From positions 24,021,269 to 24,085,268 of the forward strand of contig NC_132888.1 of NCBI RefSeq assembly GCF_030463535.1: a stretch of 64,000 nucleotides of DNA, read 5' to 3'. Within the stretch, counting starts at the first letter, position 1. Each line of letters opens with the position of its first letter. This document shows positions 19,101-30,800 of the stretch, one piece after another. Both the position numbers and the translations under genes were made by a program. The notes beneath the pieces were generated by a model. That model was not told the DNA's origin. It saw only the letters and a list, made by a program, of their open reading frames with translations, and searched no databases. This stretch comes from Salminus brasiliensis (Eukaryota; Chordata; Actinopteri; Characiformes; Bryconidae).

Positions 19101-20536
19101 CACTATGCCTCAGCACTCAACGACCCCATTCTAACTTTAGGTGGTCTGACGCTTCATGGCTGAGTTGCTGTGGTTCCTAAACGCCTCAATTTTTCAATAA
19201 TACCACTCACAGCTGATGGTGGAAAATCTAAGAGGGAGAAAATTTCACCAACTGAAACGTTGTTGCAATGTTGAGTTCAGTGAGCTCTTTAGAACCACTC
19301 ATTCTTTCACTAATGTTTGGAAAAGCAGACTGCATATAGACCTGTGACAATGGGACTAAGGGAAACACCTGAATTCAATAATTATGAGGTGTCCCAATAC
19401 TTTTGATCATATACTCTATAGTAAGCCTAGTTTTGGACTGAATTGCAGTGCCAGTGGTTAATTACCATGGGTAATTCTTGTTTGTCCAGGCTTAGTGATA
19501 AAAACTGACCTTATATACCCAGGACAATTGGCTGTTTTTAATGACACACATGAGAAATCTAGAACCGAACCTTGGAACTTGGAAAGCAATGCTTTCCTTT
19601 TGTACAAAACAGAACAGTTCTCCAGCGTATATGTGTTTTTCCTTATTCTGCATGCTCAAAAATAGTTGCAGGATCTAAAGAGGCAGAATGACGTTAAATG
19701 GGCCTCCAACCGCCGGCTTGCGGAGAGAAATCTATCTTACCAGCCATACCTCAAAAACAACAAACTGCTATTAGCAGAAAGGTACCAGCTTCTTGGCAGA
19801 GTGATATCCTCATTAAGATGTAAACACAGGGAGTTGGGTAAGTACCTCTGAACTGCTTCCATTTAATTGATGGAAACCCAGCATTGCTTATTCAGGCTTG
19901 ATTTGTTGTCTGCATATGCAGACAGACGGACGAGCCTCAAGGCCACCCAGCAGTTTCTGAAGCAGAAGGTCACTCATTTCATGGACGAATCTGAGGTGAT
20001 GTTTTATTCATGATAAAATTAACATGTATAAAAGCAAGAGATGTTTTTTCGGACAAATGTTTGATTCTGTCATTTAACAGAGTCTTTGGCAAAACTTCCT
20101 AGAGGGCAACCTGCTACTGGTGGATTTTGTGAAGCTGTTTCGAAGCTCTCGGAAGTTCTACTACAAACACCTGACTCAAGTTGAGAAGATCCAGGATCTC
20201 AGCTCACAGACGCATGAACAACTGACAACGGGACCTGCGTCCAGTCTCGGGCTCCTTCCAAATGATCTTTGTCAGCCAAATGCAGTGAATGTGTTCTACA
20301 GCCTCTCTCCTGTCGTCATGCTGCCCACCACCTTCCTCCCTTTAATGAGACGAGCAGTTAAGACATCATACCTGCCTCCCCTTAACAAACAGGATGATGC
20401 AGATTTGAGGACGCCTTCTATACCCATCACTAATCCTGCTCAGTCACAAGAACTTCAGACGAGTTGGCCTCTGAGACCAGACTGCTTACAACAGCAGACA
20501 GATACTAAAGACAAGGGACAAAAACCTTCACAATGA
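16125..20536 (+). CDS. vps37d: ESCRT-I subunit VPS37, closest to VPS37D
   Basis: Mod(r)-domain protein; VPS37 subunits assemble with TSG101, VPS28 and MVB12/UBAP1 in ESCRT-I, which sorts ubiquitinated cargo at endosomes. Four exons keep frame: 16125-16247, 19672-19837, 19922-19995 and 20081-20536, giving 272 residues. The start ATG at 16125 opens exon 1, which reads [14 protein letters not shown]...IVRSSKK, like the VPS37D N-terminus. Exon 2 carries the family signature [15 protein letters not shown] followed by a coiled-coil stretch. Exon 4 has [15 protein letters not shown] and a Thr/Pro/Gln-rich tail ending QKPSQ. Intron 1 (3.4 kb) is filled with LINE and Tc1 debris. Paralogue assignment (D versus B or C) is inference from the N-terminus; the family call is firm. 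Confidence 0.85.
16730..16943 (+). mobile_element. 3' tail of a non-LTR retrotransposon with (AAATGT)n end
   Basis: Shares blocks such as GTCTCCATAT, TAGTATCTAAGCTTAG and GGTATCTTTGAT, in the same order, with the 3' end of the LINE on the minus strand at 48.9 kb. It ends in GTCTGCTAAATGCCGTAAATG followed by repeats of AAATGT. A 5'-truncated insertion in vps37 intron 1. Confidence 0.75.
16950..17226 (-). mobile_element. Tc1-like transposase fragment
   Basis: The minus strand encodes [18 protein letters not shown] (about 17,005-17,059), the conserved block between the first two catalytic Asp residues of Tc1 transposases, and upstream DNA still resembles the region around the first Asp. A fully sized Tc1 element lies next to it at 17228, so this is an older insertion. 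Confidence 0.65.
17228..18727 (-). mobile_element. Tc1-like element, right terminus lost
   Basis: Left end CAGTGGGG at 17228 preceded by TA, with a terminal repeat of about 210 bp. The inverse repeat on the right is recognisable from about 18,598 (GTGACCAAATACTTATTTTC) but breaks off near 18,727 in a TA microsatellite, so roughly the last 60 bp are gone. Same family as 56166-57570, which lacks the opposite end. Confidence 0.9.
17442..18462 (-). pseudogene. Tc1-like transposase pseudogene
   Basis: Starts [12 protein letters not shown] at 18462 and ends ITKY at 17442. A frameshift lies near 18,340 (before the IIRKW-type helix) and an in-frame TGA near 17,970 after NTTR. The catalytic residues themselves (WSDETK, HDNDPKH, NPIENLW) are intact. 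Otherwise collinear with the intact transposase at 42-1064. Confidence 0.9.
18983..19425 (-). mobile_element. Non-autonomous Tc1-related element
   Basis: Terminal motifs CTCTATTAAAAAAAGTATTGG at the left and the inverse CCCAATACTTTTGATC at the right. On the minus strand a block matches the sequence at 51,690-51,770 and encodes a degenerate form of the Tc1 transposase N-terminus (like SKELTE.QRG). It carries more internal sequence than the 51.6-kb copy. Confidence 0.65.
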
Positions 20537-20619
20537 AGACTTCCCTGTTTTCACTGTATTTATGTACTTGCTTTTACTACCCCTCTCGGTGCAACTTAGA
20601 CATACCATTGGTGATGTTA

Positions 20620-20885
20620 TCTGAGGTCTTTGGCGACCCGAGCAGGGGTGGGCCCCAGCTTGTGTCTAAGTAGCTTATTAAGTCTACAGATCCCCTGCTT
20701 GATCTACAGCCATCTTGATACTTTCGCTGCAGCTTTTTTGCTGTGCAGCCCTCTCATACCCAACCTCTTGAGAGCCCTGTAGAAGGACTGGCCTATAAAG
20801 CCCCCTTCATTCGACTTTGATAGGATCACAACCGGTTTTCCATCCCCTGCTTTGGGACACGCTGGCCAGCTCCTCATACTTAGTC
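20620..20885 (-). mobile_element. LINE fragment (region after reverse transcriptase)
   Basis: The minus strand reads GGFIGQSFYRALKRLGMRG followed by a KKAAAKVSRWL-type block with a stop, the pattern seen downstream of RT in several fish LINEs (GFAGQSL...ITG...RASRWLW). It lies right after the vps37 stop codon, so it may be part of that 3' UTR. The clade is not determined. Confidence 0.5.
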
Positions 20886-21142
20886 CTACTTAAATACCAT
20901 TCAAAAATTTGGAATCACTGGTTATTTATTTTTGTTAATTTTTTCAGTTGCAATTCGCAAAAAATAAAAATGCATACATTTGAAGAGAAAAAATGGTCTC
21001 CCTGACTGTCTGACAACAATGATTTCCCTTGCAGGATAATTCTGTTATTGATGCCAATATTTAATGTTTGTGAATGGCTCGACTTGACCCGCCATCCTTT
21101 CAGATCCACGGAAGACAAGCATCCAGGCTTTTTTCTGTCCTG

Positions 21143-21620
21143 AAATGTTTGTGGACACCCCTTCTAATTAAAGCACTAAGCTACTTTAAGCTGCACCCAT
21201 TGCTGACACAGATGTACAAATGCACACACACAGCTTGTCTAGACCCTGTGGAGAGGTACTGCCAATAGAATAGGACTCTCTGGAGCAGATAAACATTAAC
21301 TTAGGTTTAGCATTGAGCTGTGGAGCAGTGGAAGAAGTGTTTTCTTTGGAATGGTGATGGAGCTCCATCCAGTACTTTTGGGATGGGTTGGGGATGAGGT
21401 GGGATGGTGATCATCCAACATCCTGACCTCAGTAAATCTCTTGTAGCTAAATGCAATCAAACCCTCTTAGCAATGCTCCTCCAAAAACTAGTAGACAGTA
21501 GACAGTAGAGACAGTTACTCCAACAAAAGCAGGAGAAACTTTATTTTTAATACCCACGGATTCTGAAGAAACAATGAATGAGCAGGTGTCTCAATAGTTT
21601 TGTCCATACAGTGTATCCAT
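21143..21620 (+). mobile_element. Non-autonomous DNA transposon, fuller copy
   Basis: Left part AAATGTTTGTGGACACCCC, right terminus CTCAATAGTTTTGTCCATAC then AGTGTA. The inner block GACAGTAGAGACAGTTACTCC matches the truncated copy at 6392-6575 in the same orientation. No transposase frame. Confidence 0.6.
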
Positions 21621-21644
21621 CTGAGCCGCTGAGCCACCACTGCA

Positions 21645-21647
<3 letters not shown>

Positions 21648-21709
<62 letters not shown>

Positions 21710-21715
21710 CACCCA
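21648..21715. repeat. (TA)n microsatellite
   Basis: About 28 TA dinucleotides followed by CACATACACCC. It begins just after the transposon at 21143-21620. Open frames reading IYIYIY on both strands come from this run. Confidence 0.95.
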
Positions 21716-21719
21716 CCGA

Positions 21720-22486
21720 TGGGCAGAAAGTACTATTACAAACTTTGTTACGTTTTTAAGTGAATTATAATACCTATAATCTATAGGTGTTAAGACTATA
21801 GATTGAGCCTTGACCTTTGTGCCTTTAGCTATGCTTCTTGAATAAGTTTCCTGGATGAGCCTTCAAATGAAATGTACTCACCCTTCACTCACCCAAATGA
21901 AAATGTACACTACTGTATATGAATCAGTCCTGACATTTCACTTCCACTGCCGTACGTATCCAGGGCATTCAAGCAAAAATGATTGGAAAATAATCACGCT
22001 CACGTGTCCATTCTGCTTACCATATGTTGCCTCCATCCAAGCCCTACCCATTGTTAAAGTCCAATTACACTGTTCATGGGAGTTATACGTTTTCATCAAG
22101 TAGATTCTCTCCCTAATACATGCTTTCACTCTGTGTAGCTGACTGAGCATGTCAGTGGACTCACCTGATCTAGATGAAGGTTCAGCCAGGGGTCCAGCCC
22201 CTTGAACAAACTCATCACTCTCATTAGAGCAGATAAAGAGACAGAGACGAGGGAACGGGGGCTTTTGTTTGCCTGTTCACTCGTTTGTCCTTGGATAAGC
22301 CTTCTGTTACATCACTGTCAGTGGCGGTCATTGTTCTCTGCAACTCAAATTGGCCAATTTTCCCATCTGTCAGGCAAATGCTTAGTGCCACTGGACTCCC
22401 CAATCATACAGCTTATCTGCTGCAGGCTGGCATACTGACTCAACAGCAAGCAAAAATCAACAATAATTACAATAAGTACAAATGTC
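21720..22486. other. Gap between vps37 and c2cd3 (convergent genes), nothing recognised
   Basis: The two genes converge here. No coding frame with recognisable content and no clear transposon terminus were found. Confidence 0.4.
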
Positions 22487-22492
22487 TTTATT
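22487..22492 (-). promoter_or_regulatory. Candidate polyadenylation signal of c2cd3
   Basis: AATAAA on the minus strand (TTTATT on plus), about 155 bp beyond the c2cd3 stop codon at 22647. Position and canonical hexamer fit, but other AT-rich signals are possible. Confidence 0.55.
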
Positions 22493-22646
22493 TAGAAAAA
22501 TAAAATTATCAGTACATTCATACAGCCAACAACCAACGTTATTATTCCATACATTATTCAATTATTTAAAATCATAAATACAAAATCATCAAATAAATAA
22601 AAAAGGCAATGGTAAAAAAACAAACAAACACCAATCTATAAAAACG

Positions 22647-25600
22647 CTAACTTCCCTCTGTAAAATGTGAAGCAAATATTTTTGCAATTCTTTTGGTTTC
22701 TTCTGTATTCGCTGATGACGGAGGAAGGTTGGGCCTTGGTCGGGTCACATTACGTTGTGGAACGGCAGACTTCACATTCTGCTAAAACAAAGAGTTTTAA
22801 ACAAGAGGAACCATAATGAATTGTAAGCACAAACACACCTCAAGGTTTTCTTCTACAGTATTATGAAGAACCCTGTCTGGCACTTTTTGTGAAGATTATT
22901 AATAATAAAAACTTATGGTGAGCTTTTAAAAAAACTTACATAAAAGGAAAGCAGTAGTTGCGCTACTTACTAGATCATGGGACATTGAGGGGAACACAGG
23001 AGCTAAGCGCAGCGCTCTCATAGAAGCCTCCAGGTGATGAGATGGAAGGAAGAAGTTAGGAATGTCTACCCTATCACAGCTTGTACAAAAACGGGTCAAG
23101 GCACAAACAGAAGTTCAATGGCTGTTAAAGTTATGGCATGTGATGGTGTTTATATAAGCAGCTTGAAACAATAAAGAAATATAAGGATAGTAGAAATAAA
23201 TTTATTAGGCATACGTTTATGAGGCACACAAGATATTGTGATAATTATATCGAGTCTCAAAAACACAGTATTCTATAAAACATTCTAAACACACTATCAA
23301 TATCAAATCAAACATGACCAATAAATCATTTTACAGTAACAACTAAAGAAGTTATGCATACATAACAAACCATTAACTTGGAGTGGAATCAGTGCCGAAC
23401 CTAATAAACAGTTAAGGCAGAGCAGACTCAGTGTAGAACCTAATAAATCGGTAGCTCAGCACAGAAAGGATACAGGTTGGTGTTACTTTCACCACTGTCT
23501 GCCTTTGTACTAGATCCTGAACTGGGAGATAATGGTGAGTCATCTTCATCTTCATCTTCTGGCATGCTGATATGCTGATCATGACTTACTACTTCATTGG
23601 TGCCCTGTGTAGAATTCCCATGCAGACCATCAATCAAAGCCTCCTGTTCATCACTGTGTTCCTCACAAACACTCTGTACATCTCTAGCTGCCTCTGAATC
23701 CTCTACTGATTCAAACCCATCAGAAATATCTGAGTCATCAGCAGGTTCAGAAGTCAAATGCTGTGAAGGTGCAGCTGGCAGGGAAATGGCACCATTTTTC
23801 TTATTTTCCTGTGCTATGCTAGGACAGTCCCAGAGAGGCTGCTCGTCCACTTCCAGACTCTCTAAAGTGCCGAGATCAGGATCAGACAGCACACTGGTCC
23901 AGGGGCTTGTCCTGTCTGTGATCGAGGTGACCTCATTCAGCGGGCGAGGCTCTACCAGTGTCTCCTCAAAGTCCTCGTCTTCTTCCTCCACTTCGGTCTC
24001 ATTTACTTCTTTATGCCCAATTTCCTCCTCACTGGACGAGTTGTCCTGGTAGCAGGGGCAGCATGGTATTAGGATTTCCTTTTTCTTAAAATCATTTAAA
24101 ATAAAATACACATTTAAAAAGTCTAAACTAAGAAGACATTTTGTTGTAGTCCTCATATTTTATTACTGCAATATAAAAAAATATAAAATAATCTACAGCA
24201 CTACTATTGCTTACCCTTCAGATTATAGAGCTGTATGCAAAATCACAGGTCAAGATCTAGAAGACCAGGAAAAGTCCTAGAAAGGGCACCTTGTATGCTG
24301 GCTACAAAGACAAGTGCAAATCCCAACACTGCAAATTACCTGCAGGAAGGTTTAGCCAACAGAAGAGTGGGAGTGCACCCTTCTAATGTGCAGAGTTGGC
24401 CACAATCCACATGTAATTTTGTAGAAATAAGATAGAAATAAGGTAGAAATAAGATACCTACAAAAGCATTTACAAGCTACACTACATGGTCAGAAAGTAT
24501 TTGGACATATTTCTCTAGCCCACACCTGGCATGAGGCATGCTGTGAATACATTCATTATCATCTGGCCCAAATAGTCCCATTTTATTGGCAATACTTCTC
24601 TATAGGCGCTTGATAATTTTATTGATATCTATACACTATATGGGCATATATGCCCTACATGATATATACAGTATATCACATCTACATGAGCAATATGGAC
24701 CATCTATTCCTCAATTAATAAGGAGTTGCCAAGCTCCCACTCTTCTAAGCTTGTTTTGGAGCGTGAATTTGTGGGTATCCAATCGAAAGAGCATTTGTGA
24801 AGTCAGGTACTGATGTTGAACAAGAATGTCTGACTCACAATAGTCACTCCAGTTAATCCCAAAGGTATCAGGACTCCAGAGCTCCAGACTGGCAGAGGAG
24901 GCATCCTATGACCGGGCCATGCTTTAAGTCACTGAGCTCTTTAGTACAACTTACAGTTGCAATCAAAACTATGCCCCTTTTAATGACATCTCAGAACGAT
25001 TCAACCCCTTCAAGACTAGCGTCTTTAGTAGAGCACCCTTACTGTTATGTCTTGCTGTAAATGTGATGCATAGCAAGACACCAGCTTCTGGTAGCATTTC
25101 TGAGGAATGTTATTCCTGATGTGCAACAGCCTCCAGTCCATTAATATTCTTATTAACATTCTGGTTGCTGCTGCAACCACATTCTTAAAATCCCACCAAA
25201 GATTGTTTTTACAGAGTTCAAGTCAGGGGACTGCGACCTCAACTCCAGAATCTTACAGGACTTTTTTTTCTGAAATCAAGCATGTTCTTTCTCCAGACAT
25301 ACCACTTATCCATAGGCCTGCAGTACTGTCTCATTGCTTAAAAGAACAGAATCCCAAATCAGGAGGGAGATTAAAACATACGCTGAAAAGAACACCCTGC
25401 TTACAGTGAAGCTTCGCAGTAGCTCTGCATTGCTTCCATTGTCACTGGAAACCTGCAGCATGTACAGTGCAAGATGGATTCAATCAAGTATCAAGAAATC
25501 CCAGGAGAAAACGTTCTGCCTTCTGGAAGCTGGAGCTTGTGGATCATTGGACCTTCTAACAGGACAATGATACCAAGCATACCTCAAAGTTTTCCAAGTC

Positions 25601-27809
25601 CTGGGAAATCCTAGAGTGTCTGCCACAATCTCCGGACTCAAACCTCATAGAAAATCTTTGGTGGGATATGAAGATTGCAGCACATAAATCAATTTGATTG
25701 TAACTGTATTGTACTGCCAGTGGTTATGTACAGACACTACATGTGCTTGATTTTATCACCTGTTTACGTTGGGTGTGAGAACCACTTGAACACCATAATA
25801 AATAAGGGTGCTCACATACTTGTGGCCACATAGTGTAGTTTACTGCAGAGTGCAAAGTTACTTCACTAGGACTATGACTTAAAATAAGAAACCACTAACT
25901 GTATTACCTGTACCTGGTGGACATCCTCATTTTTAAGGACAGGTGAATGGCGAAGTTGTTCGGCAGCAGGAGAGGTAAGGGGTGAGAGGTCCTCCAGTCT
26001 GCTCTCTGACTCCTTCTGAGAACAGACCTCTGTATCACAGCTGTCTGACTCTGCAAGTGTTAAACGATCCATACCAGGGAAAACTTCCCTTTCAGCAGGT
26101 GTGGGGGGATACCGCCTAGAGTTTGCTGGTTCAGTCTGATGTGTACTTAGGCCTAATAAAAAAATAAAAATGAAAAAAAAAGAATGAATACATATTTACA
26201 TTACACATACATTGTTTTAACCAATTAACATGATTAGACCACCAGGTGTAATGACGGACATACCTTTAATGACATTGTTGACTTCTCCCACCAGTTTGTT
26301 GGACTTGAGCAGTAGCTGTGCAGTGTCTGTTTCTGAGTCTTTGTGCTGCTCCTGCCTTAAGTCTCGACCTTGCTCACAAAGTCCTGAGAAAACTGGTGTG
26401 GCCAACTTGCGACTGAAGTACTTTTGGATATCATCCAGCTCACTGAGGTTTTTCCTTAAAGACCACGAAACATTCAATCTCAAACAATTCTCATTCACTC
26501 ACTTTCAGTCTTAAATGACCACTCAAAACTTTGATTGGACTTACAGTACTTAGTTAAAACCAGTATCCAATAAGTGTCAAACCAAGTATCCTAGCAACCT
26601 TGAATCCTGAATTTATTCCACATGTTTAATACAGCATTCTGTGCAGTGCCAGAAAACATAAATAATGATATTTGATACTACTTAACAACATGGTGCATAT
26701 CTTTTATTGAGCACATGGAGTTAACAGCCCTGGTGCAGGCTAGAAAAAGTAAGTTGCAACTCAAACATGCTTTTGCTGGCCAAAAAAGAAAACCTACACG
26801 ATTCACTAATTTTTGCTATACTATTTCTAGGAGTAGGATTTTCTTTCTATTTCCTTCGCATGGAACAAGCCCAAATTCACAACTTGGAACATCCATCTGA
26901 GTAACCAACAGCAGAAATCATTACCTCAGAGCGGAAAAGAGGGCAGAGCTGGATGGGTGAGCATCTCCAGCAGAGGAAGACAGTAGGGCATTCTCACCCT
27001 CCTGCAGAGCGTGATGGAACCGGCGAACGTTGTCCATGTGTTCGTCATGACGATCAGTTATCAGACTAGACCTGGCAAATTAATGACAGATTGTAGAAAT
27101 AACTTGACCTTGTATGTAATTGTCAATATTTATATATATGTCATGTTTAAAATGTTTGTCTTAACTAGTGATTCCAGAAATCTGTCATTTCTGAGTACTG
27201 ATGCTCTGCATATTTTAGTGTGTTCCTTGCTTCAAACATACCCATTTCAGCTTAGGAAGGGCTGATCACTAACAAGTTAATTTACTGTATTAGAAATCTT
27301 AGAGCAGGACGGCTCAATCCTGGTCCTGGAGATCTACCACCCTGCAGAGTTTAGCTCCACCCTGAATCTAACACACCTGACCCGGATAATGAAGGCCTTC
27401 AGGAGCAACTGAACGTTAAAGACAGCTGTGTTTGTTCTGAACTCTTTAGGGTGGTAAGATCTCCAGGACCAGGATTGAGCAGCCCTGTTTTAGAGCAAGA
27501 AAAATGCAAAAATACATAGGGTAGAGGTATTCCACAACCAAGGTTGGGAAATAATAGGGAACACTGCCTCTTTAAATAGTAAACAAAGAATCAACGCTAA
27601 ACAGAAGCAAACAGAAGTAAAAAAACGATGCAATGCGACAAACAGTGAACCCTCTTTTTTAGACAGTGTACTTACCTGGCAGACAGCAGACTGTCGAGGT
27701 GTTCTGGAGAGGTGCTGATCCTCTGCTCAGAAAACCGGCTGATGTGGCTGGGGAAGTTGCTGTATATGGCTGTGGTTTGATAACACAGTGGCAAGACACT
27801 AAACAGAGA
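22647..27809 (-). CDS. c2cd3: c2cd3 exons 29-35 (C-terminal tail)
   Basis: Exons 27809-27676, 27071-26925 ([19 protein letters not shown]), 26454-26264 ([18 protein letters not shown]), 26152-25908 (or donor at 25914, also in frame), 24045 to about 23474, 23070-22971 ([20 protein letters not shown]) and 22781-22647 (ending ...[14 protein letters not shown]). The 24045 exon is Glu/Asp/Ser-rich. It can also read through to a TAG at about 23440. Exon 34 needs a phase-2 donor, and the only fitting one I see, at 23474, is weak, so a missed small exon is possible. Confidence 0.85.
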
Positions 27810-30800
27810 CTGCAAGAGAAACACACTCAATCAAAAAAAAACAAACAAACAAACAAAAAAACACATGTGTGTGTGTGAGTGTGTGTTCACTACCAGATGG
27901 GTTAAATGCGGAGGACACATTTCGCTTTACAGTGTACACTGTATAGTGACAAATACGTGCACCTTTACCTTACTGTAAGCTTTAACTTCAAAATGTTAAA
28001 TGTTATTTAGTATTGGAGACTGTTTCAAAAATGATACATAGCCAAACATATGTGGATGCACTGATATTTCTGGCGTGCAGTCGCTGTTCCAATTTATCCC
28101 AAAGATGTTTAATGGGGTTAAGGTCAGGGCACTGTGCTGGCCAGTAAAGGTGGTAAACCATGGTTGGTAAACTATGGTTTATGGTGCTTGCTTTGAGGAG
28201 CTTGCATTTAGAAACAGTTAAAAGCACACAATTCTTTAGAAGGTCTTTGTGTGTTGTTGACCATGATTGGCCTCACTGGTACTAGGGAGCTCAGCCTAAA
28301 CCCTCTCTATGCTTTCTGCTGGCTTCCTTCAAACCCAGATCTTTTTGTCAGACTGGCAGATGGTGAATCGTGATTCATCGTTTTGGAGAATGTGTTTCCA
28401 CTGCTGTGGAGTTCAATGGTGGTGTGTTTTACAGTGCCCCAGATGCCTCCTAAAACTGCACAATGATGATTTGAGGCATATGTGTGGCGACTCAGCCATG
28501 GCAATCTAGAGCATGAACCTCCTGATGAACAGTTCTTGTGCTGATGTTGCTTCCAGGGGCAGTTTGGAAGTCAGAAGTGAGTGTAACACCAGGTTTTAGA
28601 CCAAGTGTTGACCATAAAAACTTGCGTCTCAGAGTGGAGTCGAGCGACTGGTGTTGGAGTAACAGAAAGGTAAAATGAGTGACTGTTTCTGCTGGATTTG
28701 GACTCATAGCTGGCTATCTAGGCTTAGATAAGTTATCAGCTAAATAAGTCTCAAATCACACCAGTTTAGAGGATAAAGCCTCATATCTGAGAGCATAAAG
28801 TCTTTATTTAGTAGACTGGCTCATCCAGGTTTCCTTGCAAATACGGTGGGCTTGTTTTTTTTGTTCCCCACTATTCATAGCACTTTCAAGTGCACACTGG
28901 GGGAAATTAGCTTATCTGGCCATGTATTAGATGGACACAGAACAGAAATTTGACAGATTAAACTTGTCGAAATGTCTAAATACCTACCGTCAACATTCGT
29001 AAACAGCGTGGTATGTAGTATTACTGTTATACTGCCCAAGCCTAACAAGTCTGTTTGGAATTGCTTAACAGCATGCCATGGCTTGAGGCAAGTGTGTAAT
29101 GCAGGCATACACAAGGCTAACTGCTAGCAATAAGCTCCCAGTACTGCGTTAGCCTTCAGTAAAATTGTGTAGTTTTAAAAGGAGATGGAGAATGTAAGGG
29201 ACATACGCTGGAGTCAGTGGTAGTGTTTTCACTCTGGGCCAGCCTCTGGGCCCGGAGCTCTTGCACACCCGTTAGAGGAGCCACAGATACTTTGATCTGC
29301 CCCTGACACTGTCCGCTGAAGTCGGTGATGTTGTACCAGCCAGACACAGACTGAAAGCCGGACAGGAGTGGAGAAAGGTCCACTGAAGCAAAGCCTATTA
29401 CCCGCTCTATGTCTACAAAACAGAAAAACAGTGTGAGAGCAACTCATTACAAAAGGTGAAGTTCTCAGTGTGCTCATTCATTTGAGAATCAGAATAATAA
29501 ACTGGGACTGCCTGAGCACTGGTTGTACCTCCTTTGTGCCAGACTTTAAACACCAGTGCCTGCTGAGGATCCACAAGTAGCTCCTTTGACAGCCTGCAGG
29601 ACACAGAAAAAGTTTAATTGGTGGGTTACAGTTACTTGATCATTGGTTAAATGGCTGAGATTTGATTAATGTTTAGATTAAATGACCTACCTGCATTCAT
29701 GATGGTGGTCCCACACAGGACAGTCACTTTCTTGAACTACATCAGTGCTCCCTGTACCAGGGGCATCGGCTGTGGCGTAAGAGACACAGCAGCTGGGGAG
29801 ACCTCCACTACGTTCAGCTAGAGGACATCCTAGAAGACAAAATAAGAGCTTACGCACAACCTTTCACATAAATGCCCCCCTCTGTTCTCCTTTAGATTGT
29901 GAGTTAACAGCTGCTGGTTGTGACATATCAATCAAATACATGTAGGGTTAGCACCAAGTGCCCCCCTGACATCATGGTACAAGAAAGTGTAATTAAAAGC
30001 ATTACTGGGATTCTTGAATGGCACAACTTGTAAACAGGGTTGCATTCTATCTCCTGCAAGAGTCCAAGAGAGTACAACTGGTCTCATCTTCTTGGTCAAA
30101 GAGATAACCACAGGGCAGGACTATCTGTGCCCCTGGCCACAGATGGCTTTATCATCTTACCTTTTAGACTGAGGTGCATGGCTCTTTCCACACTGATCGT
30201 GGCTGTGAAGGTGTCATCATCGCAGAGTTCTGTGCCACGGGACGGTGGTTGCGGCTCGGAGCTCAATGCTGATTTGGTGTGCTGTCTGCTTGAATTGCTG
30301 GACCATCTCAACACACCCTCCGAGCTACGGATGTGTCTGGATGAGGGACCTCGGTCCGCATCTTCCTCTCCTGGGCTGCTAAGCTGCTCCTCTTCCTCCT
30401 CCTCTGGGAGTGCTGGGGCTGAGGGAAGGGCAGAAACTGTGGTAGCAGTGATGTGGGCTCTTAGAGCAGCTCCACCCAGATCAGGAGCAGAACGCTTAAA
30501 CAGAGGGTACACACCTACAGAGCAAGCAGAATATTCATTTATATTAATAGCAATATTTTCATAAGCAGAGACTCCACTGCCCTGTACAAAGATAATTCAA
30601 TCATTTCTTTTTTTTCTCAATGTAAAACACTAAAATAATTTATGAAATATGCTATACAAATTAGCTTGCCTCGCCTTTTAATCATGTCTGTCTGTGGTTA
30701 TTTTTGATTGTATATCTGTATTATATCTTATTGTTTTATTTCTTATTATGGTATTTATTATTTGTAAATTATTGTTTGGGAGCATTTTGCTATACAAACC

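Noticed and set aside
21515-21763. Open frames reading IYIYIY on both strands
   Set aside because: Pure translation of the (TA)n microsatellite.
23597-24052. 151-codon plus-strand frame
   Set aside because: Antisense shadow of the acidic c2cd3 exon 33, giving Ser-rich artefact.
30040-30564. 174-codon plus-strand frame
   Set aside because: Antisense of c2cd3 exon 25.
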